Below are positions 24,411 to 31,929 of a stretch of 64,000 nt of DNA, one piece after another. Made by a program: the position numbers and the translations under genes. Position 1 is the first letter of the stretch. Each line of letters opens with the position of its first letter. A model generated the notes under the pieces. It was not told the origin of the DNA and did not search any database. It saw nothing but the letters and a program-made list of their open reading frames with translations. The DNA comes from Neorhizobium sp. JUb45 (GTDB lineage Bacteria > Pseudomonadota > Alphaproteobacteria > Rhizobiales > Rhizobiaceae). The DNA lies in contig NZ_SLYW01000005.1 of assembly GCF_004343585.1 (NCBI RefSeq), positions 62,001 to 126,000 on the forward strand, given 5' to 3'.

Positions 24411-24453
24411 TCGGCGAGCACACCCTCACCATTCCTCAATCGGAGAATGAAAC

Positions 24454-25410
24454 ATGGACCAACTGTCCGAAACCGCCGTCAATGCCGTCGCCGACCTCGC
24501 CAAGAGCGCAGGCGCAACCGTTCTCACTGTCTCAGCACCATCGAACGCCAAGGGCATTCCGACATCCGTGCCGGCCCTTCTCGATCCGAAGACGGGGAAC
24601 GCAACCAGCCTGAAGCAGCTTTTCGACGCATGGCGCGACACGCCGGACCGCAAGTCGGGCACCGCACGCATTACCACGCTGGAAAGCTTCATCGATCTGA
24701 CCAGGCGCCACGCGACCGAGAATTCCGCCATCTTCGCCGCGACCGACTGGAAGGCACCGTTTCTCCTGACCGTCGTCGATTACCACCACAAAAACACTGA
24801 TGTCGCTAGCACCGAAGGCGAGGTCATCGGGACGGAAGTCGGCAAGCCGGAGAACGGCAAACACCGCATCGAATACAAGTTCCCGCTGTCCGAGGAATGG
24901 CAGGCTTGGGTAAAGATGGACAAGCAACCTCTCAACCAGCAGGCCTTTGCCGAATTCATCGAAGATCACATCGGCGAACTTGCATCGCCGCATGAAGAAG
25001 AGGTGACTTTCTGGCAGGACAAGCTCGGCGGCAAGGTCGCATATCCGCACGAACTGAAGATGCTGTCGATCGGCCTCAAGGTTCACGCCGAAACCCGTGT
25101 GTCCAACAACGTCACGCTGCAGACCGGTGAAGGCGAACTGACCTGGGAAGAAACCCATCGCGACATGAAAGGCGACAAGCTTATCGTGCCGTCGCTCTTC
25201 ATCATCCAGTTGCCGCCGTTCTTCATGGGCGAAGCTATCCGCCTGCCGGTGCGCCTGCGCTACCGCGTTCGCGAAGGTTCGGTGGTTTGGATCTTCCAGA
25301 TGTATCGCCCTGACGTCTACGTGACCGAGCAGGTCATGCGCGACATGGAGCGTGCCGCCCGCGAAACCGATCTGCCGGCCTATCAGGGCACCCCGGAAAT
25401 GTCGGCCTGA
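24454..25410 (+). CDS. DUF2303 family phage protein (YfdQ-like)
   Basis: 318 aa. The family pattern is clear: TSLKQLFDAWRDTPDRKSGTARITTLESFIDLTRRHATENSAIFA, then SEEWQAWVKMDKQPLNQQAFAEFIEDHIGEL, and a beta-rich C-terminal half. YfdQ/DUF2303 proteins are widespread in temperate phages. Their function is unknown; their usual place among recombination or early genes suggests a DNA metabolism role. It has a good ribosome binding site (GGAGAATGAAAC). Confidence 0.85.
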   Translation: MDQLSETAVNAVADLAKSAGATVLTVSAPSNAKGIPTSVPALLDPKTGNATSLKQLFDAWRDTPDRKSGTARITTLESFIDLTRRHATENSAIFAATDWKAPFLLTVVDYHHKNTDVASTEGEVIGTEVGKPENGKHRIEYKFPLSEEWQAWVKMDKQPLNQQAFAEFIEDHIGELASPHEEEVTFWQDKLGGKVAYPHELKMLSIGLKVHAETRVSNNVTLQTGEGELTWEETHRDMKGDKLIVPSLFIIQLPPFFMGEAIRLPVRLRYRVREGSVVWIFQMYRPDVYVTEQVMRDMERAARETDLPAYQGTPEMSA

Positions 25411-25477
25411 CACATCCGCTTCGCCTGGCCGCATGCCACCCCTCATGCGGCCTTCGAAACGGATGGAGGTCCAGTCC

Positions 25478-25699
25478 ATGCAATCCAAAGATCACTTCAC
25501 CACCGATGACCCCGGCCCGCGCGGCGCCGAGCACATGCATTTCGAAGGTGAGGCCAAGCGCCGTGCCAACGCCGTGCCGTCTCGCGGCCTCATCGGCGCG
25601 ATGCTCGTCATCGCCATCCTTCTCTTTTGCGCGGCGGGCGCCATGGCCTGCCAGCGCCTCGTTGAGTTCAACAACCATCTTTCGCGGGAGCTTGTCTGA
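25478..25699 (+). CDS. Small single-pass membrane protein
   Basis: 73 aa from ATG 25478 (MQSKDHFTTDDPGPRG). A hydrophilic N-terminus precedes one transmembrane helix (about 39-57, LIGAMLVIAILLFCAAGAM). The stop overlaps the next start (TGATG). No recognised family. Confidence 0.55.
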   Translation: MQSKDHFTTDDPGPRGAEHMHFEGEAKRRANAVPSRGLIGAMLVIAILLFCAAGAMACQRLVEFNNHLSRELV

Positions 25700-26028
25700 T
25701 GGAAAATATCTTGCGCCTGCCGGTCGCGGTCCGCCGCTTTCCGCGTCTCGCCTTCGACAATACACGCCCTGAAGACGTTGCCGCCGAGCAGCGCCGCATG
25801 GACGAGCTGTGCGCCACCCGGAATTACCTGCTTGCTGCGCTGACCCACATCAACCGCGAGATTGACGGTCTGTGTGTGCCGCAACGCGGCATCCGTGACG
25901 CGATTCCGATGGTCGAGGCCGCTCTCTTCCACAACCTGACGCTGGACGGTTGCAGCGAGACGGATCGTCCGCTGCGCAACATGCTGGTCGCCCGCGAGGA
26001 GCTGAGGGATAGGAACAATGCCTCGTAA
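25699..26028 (+). CDS. Hypothetical phage protein
   Basis: 109 aa, helical. RLAFDNTRPEDVAAEQRRMDELCATRNYLLAALTHINREI forms a likely coiled coil. Its start shares a base with the preceding stop and its end overlaps the next gene by 11 bp, which supports a coupled operon. Function unknown. Confidence 0.55.
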   Translation: MENILRLPVAVRRFPRLAFDNTRPEDVAAEQRRMDELCATRNYLLAALTHINREIDGLCVPQRGIRDAIPMVEAALFHNLTLDGCSETDRPLRNMLVAREELRDRNNAS

Positions 26029-26347
26029 TCACCTGCGCCAGCCGGCAACCGCCACATCCGCGAGCCTAGACCCCGTGCAGGTTCGCAGCGCGATCGAAAG
26101 CGGCGCTCGCGCCTATGAGGTCGCCGAGCGTTTCGGCATCACCGAATGCATGCTTTCGCTTTTCATGCGCCGGCACGATATCGCCGTGCTCGCCAGCGAC
26201 CGCTTGCCGCCGCCGGATCTGTCGCGCCCTGACCGTATAATCGTCTGGAAGTCCATTCCTGACCCCATGTCCGGCGTCGCCCGCCGCAAACGCTTCGCTC
26301 TGCCGCGTATCAGCATGCAGGTCGCGGCGATGATGGAGACACAGTGA
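26018..26347 (+). CDS. Hypothetical phage protein with helix-turn-helix
   Basis: 109 aa. Residues 18-52 (DPVQVRSAIESGARAYEVAERFGITECMLSLFMRRHDI) form a helix-turn-helix resembling homeodomain-like recombinase or transposase-type DNA-binding motifs. The rest is basic and unrecognised. Possibly a DNA-binding accessory or regulatory protein. Confidence 0.55.
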   Translation: MPRNHLRQPATATSASLDPVQVRSAIESGARAYEVAERFGITECMLSLFMRRHDIAVLASDRLPPPDLSRPDRIIVWKSIPDPMSGVARRKRFALPRISMQVAAMMETQ

Positions 26348-26348
26348 T

Positions 26349-27587
26349 ATGTCGCACCCCACGAAATTCGACGGCAGCAACCTGATCATGCGCGCCCCCG
26401 CCGGTGCCGAGAACGTCCAGGACATGCACGTATTCCAGACGCGCCACTCTTGCGTTTCGTGCTGGACCGTTTCAGGCGATGAGCTTGCCGAGATCAGCGC
26501 CACCGGCAAGATCTTCCTGTCCGTCCTCATGGGCGGCCAGCAGCCACCGGTTTACGTTGGCTCTGAATCCACGTGCCGCGCGGTCATGGTTGATTTTGGC
26601 CCTGTCTGGCCGATGGCGCCCCGTCCGGCTGAATATCCCACCCCGGATCACCCCATCACATCTGAAAAGGTGGAGAAGCTGTTCGAGGTGGCGCGCCGGG
26701 TGTTCATTACGAAAGCTGAAGAAAGCGGTGAACCAAGGCTGGCTGAGGCCTGCAAACTCGCCGACCTCGCTATCGGCGACCTACGGGACGCCGTACTGAA
26801 GGCGATTGCCGGCTCCCCATCCCCCTCGACGCATGTGCAGCCTATCGTGACCTCTATCGACACGATGCGCGAGGCCGCGAAGGACGTGCTTGTGAAGCGT
26901 GGATGGAAGCCCGGTCACATGATGGGCTTCCAGAATATCACCGGGCTGATGGCAGAGTTTGGCATGCAGGTTTATCGCGGCGAAATCGGCTGCGATTATC
27001 CCAATTGCGGATGCTGCGCCGATGCAGCTTGTGAGGACGCCATCAAGCAGCATCCCGATCTTGGCGGGACACCGCCGCAAACGAATGTGGCAGGTGACAG
27101 CCCCATGCGTTTCTTCTCCGAGAATGTTGACAAGTGGGGCGCTGCGGAATGGTTCGACCGTTTAGCGAACGCCATCCGCGAGCAAGACAAAGCCGTCGTT
27201 GCCAAAGATCAAATCAGCGTCGAAACCTTCCGCATGATCGCGGCGTCCAGCGCTATGACTCTTGTGCGGGACCACGAAGAGGCTGTTCGTTCGGCACTCT
27301 CCCCATATCCTCAAACGAATATGCGGGCTTATCCGCAGGAGCTGACAGACGATCTGCGCGACATCCTTTCGTTGATGATGTGGAACACTGGTCCGATGGC
27401 GCACGCTCTTCGTGCGGGCGGGCAGGACATCAAGCGCAAAGCCGAAGAAGAGCAGGCCGAAGTCATGCACTGGTTGATCGGTCTGGCGCTGGAGCATGGC
27501 AGCGAATGGCGCGCAAAAGCATCCGACCGCATCCGCGAGATTAAAGCCGCACTCGCCACCACGGAGGGCCAGCCAGATGCGGAGTAA
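26349..27587 (+). CDS. Modular hypothetical phage protein with PPQTN linkers
   Basis: 412 aa. It looks assembled from several small modules. The N-terminal about 80 residues contain HSCVSCW. A helical segment and a cysteine-rich patch with YPNCGCCADAAC follow (about 232-243). Next comes TPPQTNV (about 255), a helical segment, a second variant PYPQTNM (about 320), and a helical C-terminus. The PPQTN linkers recur in two other genes of this arm and are encoded by a conserved palindromic DNA element. No enzymatic motif seen. Confidence 0.6.
   Translation: MSHPTKFDGSNLIMRAPAGAENVQDMHVFQTRHSCVSCWTVSGDELAEISATGKIFLSVLMGGQQPPVYVGSESTCRAVMVDFGPVWPMAPRPAEYPTPDHPITSEKVEKLFEVARRVFITKAEESGEPRLAEACKLADLAIGDLRDAVLKAIAGSPSPSTHVQPIVTSIDTMREAAKDVLVKRGWKPGHMMGFQNITGLMAEFGMQVYRGEIGCDYPNCGCCADAACEDAIKQHPDLGGTPPQTNVAGDSPMRFFSENVDKWGAAEWFDRLANAIREQDKAVVAKDQISVETFRMIAASSAMTLVRDHEEAVRSALSPYPQTNMRAYPQELTDDLRDILSLMMWNTGPMAHALRAGGQDIKRKAEEEQAEVMHWLIGLALEHGSEWRAKASDRIREIKAALATTEGQPDAE
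27071..27090 (+). repeat. PPQTN palindromic linker element, copy 1
   Basis: ACCGCCGCAAACGAATGTGG. The core CCGCA/TGTGG can pair in RNA with one G-U pair, around AACGAA. In frame it encodes TPPQTNV within the 412-aa protein. Confidence 0.55.
27309..27326 (+). repeat. PPQTN palindromic linker element, copy 2 (divergent)
   Basis: CCTCAAACGAATATGCGG, encoding PQTNM. It shares CAAACGAAT with the other copies; flanking CATAT and ATATG can form a different stem. Confidence 0.45.
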
Positions 27588-27801
27588 TGTTTCCTACGGC
27601 TGCACCCGATCGTTTGGCTCCAGCACCTACAGCGTCTCAGGCTACAGCAGCGAAGAAGCTGCCGAGTTCGCCGTTATGTCGATGGCGCAGGATGCCGGCG
27701 ACTGGCATCCGCCGACCTTACGCACTGCACGCTGGCAGTTCTGGCGGCCGACCGAATACAGCGATCTCGAAAAACGTCTCATCGCGAGGGCTTCACCATG
27801 A
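27577..27801 (+). CDS. Small hypothetical phage protein
   Basis: 74 aa from ATG 27577, overlapping the end of the preceding gene, with GGAGGG upstream. The sequence is rich in S, Y and W (SYGCTRSFGSSTYSVSGYSSEEAAEFA, WQFWRPTEYSDLE). The stop overlaps the next start (ATGA). No recognised family. Confidence 0.5.
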   Translation: MRSNVSYGCTRSFGSSTYSVSGYSSEEAAEFAVMSMAQDAGDWHPPTLRTARWQFWRPTEYSDLEKRLIARASP

Positions 27802-28535
27802 CCGACACCCAAAAGAGCTACAGCTTTATTGGCAACGACTGCCCTCCTGAATACCGCCGCGTCGGTACGATCGATGTTGCTGACCCCGCCGATGTAAGGC
27901 GAGCCGAAGATCGAGGCTACCGCATCGGGACGATTTACGACGGACGCAGCCACTCGTGCGCAGAGCCGTGCGCTGCGGACATCTACGAAGAGGTCGACCA
28001 ACCAGCACCGCCCCAATCGAATTTGAGTGGACTGCACGCTGGTCCGCCCGAGCGTGCAGTCCACGGCCTAAGAGATACATCCGGCGCGAAAGAGATGCGC
28101 GTAACGCCAGCGATTCGCAATTCACGATTGGTATCTGACAGCGGCATACCGTCGCCCGAGACACATATGGATGGGAGCGAGAAAGACTTCCATCGTGCCG
28201 CAAGCGCCTTGCTGAACACGCTTTGGCAAAAAACCTACTCTGGCTCGCGTTCGCATGAAGAAAATTGGCTGGAGATGGACCGGGAGTTTCCGCAAGCGCG
28301 TTGGCTTCATGATGAACTGAAAGCTGCGAAAGATCGGACCACACCGCCGCAAACGAATTTGCGGGGAGACGAACTCCTGACCACGATCAAAGAATTCGCT
28401 CATTGGCATCACTTGAACGAGATTACAGTTGCCGCCGGAAAGGTACCTAGCGATAGCGAAATCGATTTCGAAGCGTCGGCTTGGAACCGCATTACCCGCG
28501 CACTCGACACAAGGGAGCGATCGGACAATGGCTAA
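27798..28535 (+). CDS. Modular hypothetical phage protein with two PPQTN-type linkers
   Basis: 245 aa. Short modules are separated by APPQSNL (about 72) and TPPQTNL (about 185). The middle region contains a 13-bp perfect inverted repeat in the DNA and reads as low-conservation sequence, which suggests an insertion. The C-terminal unit (GDELLTTIKEFAHWHHLNEITVAAGK) is helical. No catalytic motif; it may be a mosaic product of module exchange. Confidence 0.5.
   Translation: MTDTQKSYSFIGNDCPPEYRRVGTIDVADPADVRRAEDRGYRIGTIYDGRSHSCAEPCAADIYEEVDQPAPPQSNLSGLHAGPPERAVHGLRDTSGAKEMRVTPAIRNSRLVSDSGIPSPETHMDGSEKDFHRAASALLNTLWQKTYSGSRSHEENWLEMDREFPQARWLHDELKAAKDRTTPPQTNLRGDELLTTIKEFAHWHHLNEITVAAGKVPSDSEIDFEASAWNRITRALDTRERSDNG
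28006..28030 (+). repeat. PPQTN palindromic linker element, copy 3 (divergent)
   Basis: The copy starts CACCGCCCCAATCGAATTTG and encodes APPQSNL. It overlaps the left arm of the long inverted repeat at 28028. Confidence 0.45.
28028..28063. repeat. 13-bp perfect inverted repeat within a coding region
   Basis: TGGACTGCACGCT (28028-28040) and AGCGTGCAGTCCA (28051-28063) flank a 10-base loop. It would form a strong hairpin in DNA or RNA inside the 245-aa gene, immediately after PPQTN element 3. No T tract follows, so a terminator is unlikely. Confidence 0.7.
28342..28364 (+). repeat. PPQTN palindromic linker element, copy 4 (perfect stem)
   Basis: Contains CCGCAAA-CGAA-TTTGCGG (28347-28364), a perfect 7-bp stem with a CGAA loop. 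Encodes TPPQTNL. Confidence 0.6.
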
Positions 28536-28536
28536 T

Positions 28537-28812
28537 CTAATCCCGGTCTTCGGAAGATTTCCGCTCAGCTTCGATCCGTTCCTGAATTCTAAGAAGAGCA
28601 ATGTATTGCTCGGTCGAAATGTCTATATCGCCTTCGGGAGCATGCACCATTCCTCGAAAGTTATATCCTGCAAGCTTTTCGTGCAAAATCCTTGCAAGCA
28701 CGATGGACAGCCAAGACCTGATATCCGTAAGCTCGGGCAAGGTCCCTATTATGAACGTTGCTTCGCTCTGTTCGTGTTCGGCATAAAATTTCTCAGCGTC
28801 CCAATCACTCAT
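28537..28812 (-). CDS. Hypothetical protein on opposite strand (possible moron)
   Basis: 91 aa, leftward, between rightward genes. GGAGG lies 8 bases before ATG 28812, so the reading frame is credible. The protein is acidic and mixed alpha/beta (EATFIIGTLPELTDIRSWLSIVLARILHEKLAG). No family recognised. Its stop is 2 bp from the end of the converging gene. Confidence 0.55.
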   Translation of the reverse strand: MSDWDAEKFYAEHEQSEATFIIGTLPELTDIRSWLSIVLARILHEKLAGYNFRGMVHAPEGDIDISTEQYIALLRIQERIEAERKSSEDRD

Positions 28813-28871
28813 GTCTTGCCTCCGTTGGAAGTGAGCACGATGCGTGGTGCGCGGTCGAAGGGCAAGTGCTC

Positions 28872-29030
28872 ATGAGTACCCACAGACGACTTCTCATCAG
28901 CTTTTCCGGTGGCGAAACGTCTGGACGGATGACGACGCTCACCCAATTCGACATGTTCCATGGCCTCGACCTCGATATAGGCGGCGGCTGTGAAGAAAGC
29001 TGTGAGGTGGCGTTTGATGACGCAGCTTGA
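28872..29030 (+). pseudogene. Remnant of a phage PAPS-reductase-like gene
   Basis: 52 aa from ATG 28872. The first 17 residues, MSTHRRLLISFSGGETSGR, match the N-terminus of phage PAPS reductase/PP-loop proteins, including the SGGETS nucleotide-binding loop. The remaining about 35 residues (MTTLTQFDMFHGLDLDIGG onwards) are unrelated to that family, and the adenylyl-binding domain is missing. An internal deletion that fused the gene start to other sequence is the simplest explanation. Confidence 0.5.
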
Positions 29031-29058
29031 ATACTTAGCTCCCAATAGGAACTGCATT

Positions 29059-29679
29059 TCAGGATCGCCCGGTAGTCACCTTTACCTCGCGGAGGAAGTC
29101 TTCTGCTTGTTTCGCGGCATTTTCGAAGAAGCTTCGAATGACATCGGTACTGGCGAGCGCATCAGTATCAGGGTCTCGAAGTGCTCGCTCTACAAAATCC
29201 GCAGTCGCGCGAGCGCCCATGGAAGAAGGAAACTCTATCTCGCTCTCGAAAGCTGCCAACGTATCGTCGCGAAGCACCTTAACAATATTTGCGATGGTGC
29301 CAGCGTGAGCCTCGGAGATTTGTTTGGGTTGCCTGCCAGGGGCCTCAATCATTTCAATGATCTGGACACCGGTATAAGCGAGATCACGTGTCCGCTGCGC
29401 CAAAATGCGTTGTCGTCTAAGCTGGATGGCAAAATTCGTCCGTTGATGGCGATCAGCATCCCTTACTTGTTTAGAAAGAAAAACAATGGTCGGGACTGCG
29501 GCTGCTACAGCCGCCCAGCCACCAAGAGCCGAGACCCACTCTCTGAAGCACCTCCCGTTATCTTCAGCATCGCACCAGATCACGACGCCGCCATACGATG
29601 CACGGTAAACGACCCATGCGATAGCAAGGCCGAATGCCACCCCCCACGCCAGCCCATAACCAAGCCTGTCCGTCTCCAT
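29059..29679 (-). CDS. Membrane protein of unknown function on opposite strand (moron candidate)
   Basis: 206 aa. Two N-terminal transmembrane helices (about 7-29, GYGLAWGVAFGLAIAWVVYRA, and about 48-68, SALGGWAAVAAAVPTIVFLS) are followed by a long helical cytoplasmic part. It is transcribed against its neighbours in the accessory arm, flanked by a gene remnant and a PPQTN gene. Such phage genes often alter the host envelope or exclude other phages, but nothing here proves it. Confidence 0.65.
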   Translation of the reverse strand: METDRLGYGLAWGVAFGLAIAWVVYRASYGGVVIWCDAEDNGRCFREWVSALGGWAAVAAAVPTIVFLSKQVRDADRHQRTNFAIQLRRQRILAQRTRDLAYTGVQIIEMIEAPGRQPKQISEAHAGTIANIVKVLRDDTLAAFESEIEFPSSMGARATADFVERALRDPDTDALASTDVIRSFFENAAKQAEDFLREVKVTTGRS

Positions 29680-29759
29680 TCCAACAATCCCCGTTGCCCC
29701 AAGCCGAAACTACGCGACCGCGCAGTGGATCCGCAAGTTCAGCCTATGAGGATCGTAGC

Positions 29760-30305
29760 ATGACAAATCATGACACCACTGCCGATATGGCTCGACGCCG
29801 GCTTAGCCTCTGGTTTTTCCGCGATCTGACGGACGATCATCGGCACAAGCTCTTTCGCCTGTTCAGCATGCCTGACGCCGAGATCACGAACATGGGCTAT
29901 CAGGCGATTGCGCTGAATGACGTAGTTCGGCAGATCACCAGCGCCACACCGCCGCAAACGAATGTGGAATCATCCGCGAGAGATGAGTTGCGGGTCCTTG
30001 CCAAGGCGCTCTGGGATGCATGCCACCGTATTGCTCATCCAGAAACCTCAGACGGAATGTCCGCAGAAGAAAGCTCCGCACTGTTTCAGCGCATCGCCAC
30101 TGATGCCTTGTGCGCAGATACTGCAGCGCCCGTGAAACTAACGGCTTCCAGCAATGCCTGGCACACCGCCTGCGTTAATATCCTCTGGTCGAGGAGCGAG
30201 ACCTACAAGCTCTTCGAAGAGGTCAAGAAATTCGCAGAAGCTATAGAGCGCGGAGAAGTATATCCATCATCGCGAAACCATTCGGACGCGGAGGATGGTC
30301 GATGA
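29760..30305 (+). CDS. Hypothetical phage protein with PPQTN linker
   Basis: 181 aa from ATG 29760 with GAGGA upstream. An N-terminal module (ARRRLSLWFFRDLTDDHRHKLFRLFSM) is joined through TPPQTNV (about 65) to a helical module (ARDELRVLAKALWDACHRIAHPETSDG). The C-terminus overlaps the next gene (ATGA). Unknown function; relation to the other PPQTN genes is by linker only. Confidence 0.55.
   Translation: MTNHDTTADMARRRLSLWFFRDLTDDHRHKLFRLFSMPDAEITNMGYQAIALNDVVRQITSATPPQTNVESSARDELRVLAKALWDACHRIAHPETSDGMSAEESSALFQRIATDALCADTAAPVKLTASSNAWHTACVNILWSRSETYKLFEEVKKFAEAIERGEVYPSSRNHSDAEDGR
29948..29967 (+). repeat. PPQTN palindromic linker element, copy 5
   Basis: ACCGCCGCAAACGAATGTGG, identical to copy 1 over 20 bases, about 2.9 kb away in another gene. 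Encodes TPPQTNV. Confidence 0.55.
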
Positions 30306-30478
30306 CAGCCCAAGCCGTGGTCAAAAAGTCCGACTTGGACCGCATGGCCGCAATCGCGAACGAGCGAAATGTGACGGTTGAGATCGTGGAGGGTGGGCGA
30401 ACAATAAGAGTGTCCCCAATCTCTCCCGCTCAGGTGGATAGAATTCCGCTTGCGCCGAAAGGTGGAGTTCGGCTTTGA
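30302..30478 (+). CDS. Small protein upstream of integrase (possible excisionase or accessory)
   Basis: 58 aa (MTAQAVVKKSDLDRMAAIANERNVTVEIVEGG). The start overlaps the preceding stop (ATGA), and the stop overlaps the integrase start (TGATG), so the two are probably translated together. The helix plus beta layout is common for small genes next to rhizobial phage integrases. Excisionase function is a guess from position. Confidence 0.6.
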   Translation: MTAQAVVKKSDLDRMAAIANERNVTVEIVEGGRTIRVSPISPAQVDRIPLAPKGGVRL

Positions 30479-31584
30479 TGCAAGACATGCCGCGCAAACT
30501 GCCATTGAACGTTATCCGAGAGAAGAACCGCCACGGAACCATCGTGTTCTATTATCGTGTCGGCAAAGGCCCCCGCACGCGCCTCGGCGGCGAACCGGGA
30601 ACGGAAGAGTTCAAGCAGTCATATCGCGACGCGATCGCCGCCGAGCAACCCGCACGCCCCCGCCAACGAGGCGACAGCCGCACGCTGAAATGGCTCATCG
30701 GTCAATATATGGGAAGTCGCCAGTGGGCAGATCTCGCGACCTCCACACGAAAGGCGCGCGGCAATCTCTTCATCCAGATGCTGAAAAATGCTGGCGACAG
30801 CTTCTTTGCCGATATCTCCAAAAAGGACGTTGAAGCAGCTCTCGATGCGCGGGCCGGCACACCAGGCCAAGCCAACGCTTTGCTGAAGGCGCTGCGCGGC
30901 GTCTTCGAATGGGCAGTCAAAGCAGACTTAACCGGCTTTGACCCGACGCATGGCGTCGACCGTCTGCAGTACAAGACGGACGGCTTTGAGCCATGGACAT
31001 CTGAGGACGTTCATAAGTTCTGCCTCAAGTGGAAGATCGGAACTCCGCAGCGCCTGGCAATGGAACTGCTTCTCTGCTCTGGCCTTCGCCGGTCAGACAT
31101 CGTGCGCGCCGGCCGCCAACACATGAGCGGCAACACCTTCACTTTGCGGACCCATAAAACAGGCGCCGAGATCACCGTAGAGTTTCCAGACCGTCTCATG
31201 AAGGTGATCGAAAAAACGAAGACCGGCGACCTCGCCTTCATCGTCGGCGAGAATGGCCGGCCGTTTACCGTCGAATCATTTGGAAACTGGTTTCGCAAGC
31301 ACTGCACAAAGGCTGACGTGGACAAAAGCGCCCATGGGCTACGCAAACTTTCCGCCACTTTGGCCGCAAATGCCGGCGCTTCATCGCACGAATTAATGGC
31401 TCAATACGGCTGGGCAACATCCAGACAGGCAGAAATCTACACGAAAAAGGCCGATCGCAAGCGCCTAGGAATTCGGGCTTCGAAACTGGTTGCAGAACAG
31501 ATTGAGATCGAACTCGCCCCGCACCTAAATCCCGGTGCGGGAAACTTTCAAAATACCGAAGCAAAAACAACGGTCAAAAAATAA
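30478..31584 (+). CDS. int: Tyrosine site-specific recombinase (phage integrase)
   Basis: 368 aa. The N-terminal DNA-binding part (residues 10-65) and SAM-like core-binding domain (about 68-155) precede the catalytic domain. Catalytic residues are Arg204 in SGLRRSDI, His286 and Arg289 in HGLRK, Trp312 in the GW position, and Tyr321 in AEIYTKK. It integrates the phage into the tRNA-Leu gene that begins 2 bp after its stop, and helps excise it. TTG 30475 is an alternative start. Confidence 0.95.
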   Translation: MQDMPRKLPLNVIREKNRHGTIVFYYRVGKGPRTRLGGEPGTEEFKQSYRDAIAAEQPARPRQRGDSRTLKWLIGQYMGSRQWADLATSTRKARGNLFIQMLKNAGDSFFADISKKDVEAALDARAGTPGQANALLKALRGVFEWAVKADLTGFDPTHGVDRLQYKTDGFEPWTSEDVHKFCLKWKIGTPQRLAMELLLCSGLRRSDIVRAGRQHMSGNTFTLRTHKTGAEITVEFPDRLMKVIEKTKTGDLAFIVGENGRPFTVESFGNWFRKHCTKADVDKSAHGLRKLSATLAANAGASSHELMAQYGWATSRQAEIYTKKADRKRLGIRASKLVAEQIEIELAPHLNPGAGNFQNTEAKTTVKK

Positions 31585-31586
31585 GA

Positions 31587-31640
31587 TGGTGCCCCGTGCC
31601 GGAATCGAACCAGCACTCCTCTCGGAACCTGATTTTGAGT
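31587..31640. other. Probable right attachment site (attR core in tRNA-Leu)
   Basis: The 3' half of the tRNA-Leu gene touches the integrase gene, the usual location of the integration core. The tRNA remains complete. The matching left copy should be beyond position 1, so the exact core cannot be defined here. Confidence 0.55.
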
Positions 31641-31671
31641 CAGGCGCGTCTACCAATTCCGCCAACGGGGC
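31587..31671 (-). tRNA. tRNA-Leu (anticodon CAA)
   Basis: 85 nt including an encoded CCA. The acceptor stem starts GCCCCGU and closes with CACGGGGCA before CCA. The D-arm has GGCGGAAUUGGUAGACGC, and the anticodon loop CUCAAAA places CAA at positions 34-36. It has a long variable arm (UUCCGAGAGGAGU) typical of class II leucine tRNAs, and a T-arm with GGUUCGAUUCC. It serves as the phage attachment site. Confidence 0.97.
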
Positions 31672-31929
31672 ATTGCGAGCGTGTGATCGGCCTCTAGCAT
31701 GCGTGTGCGGATGCGGCAAGACGCCTTATCCGCATCATGGCAGCGCCGCCCAAAAAATCTCGCATGTTGCCGATCGCAAACCACGATACGGTTCACGAAA
31801 CTGTGCCATGCGCTAAGCCAATCTGCGACGGCATGTCGATTTACAGCGGTCGCGCGTGAGATTAAAGCAGCAGCGAGCATCGTGTTTATTGAAGATCTGA
31901 TGCCGTACGACAGGAAGCAGGAGACATTC

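Larger units (their letters stand above)
1..31640. mobile_element. Siphovirus-like prophage, right part (left end outside window)
   Basis: The segment carries an ordered set of phage modules: integrase next to a tRNA gene, CI/Cro switch, replication gene, terminase, portal, head protease, HK97-type capsid, connectors, tail tube, tape measure, tail tip proteins and a tailspike. The integrase abuts tRNA-Leu(CAA), which fixes the right boundary. The tailspike gene runs off the left edge and no lysis genes or left attachment site are visible, so the element extends beyond the window. All late genes seen are open, with the tail genes chained by overlaps, so this part looks intact; whether the whole prophage is functional cannot be judged. 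Confidence 0.95.

Noticed and set aside
1..31586. A left attachment site or second copy of the tRNA-Leu 3' end inside the window
   Set aside because: I found no repeat of the tRNA 3' segment to the left of the integrase; the left end must be outside.
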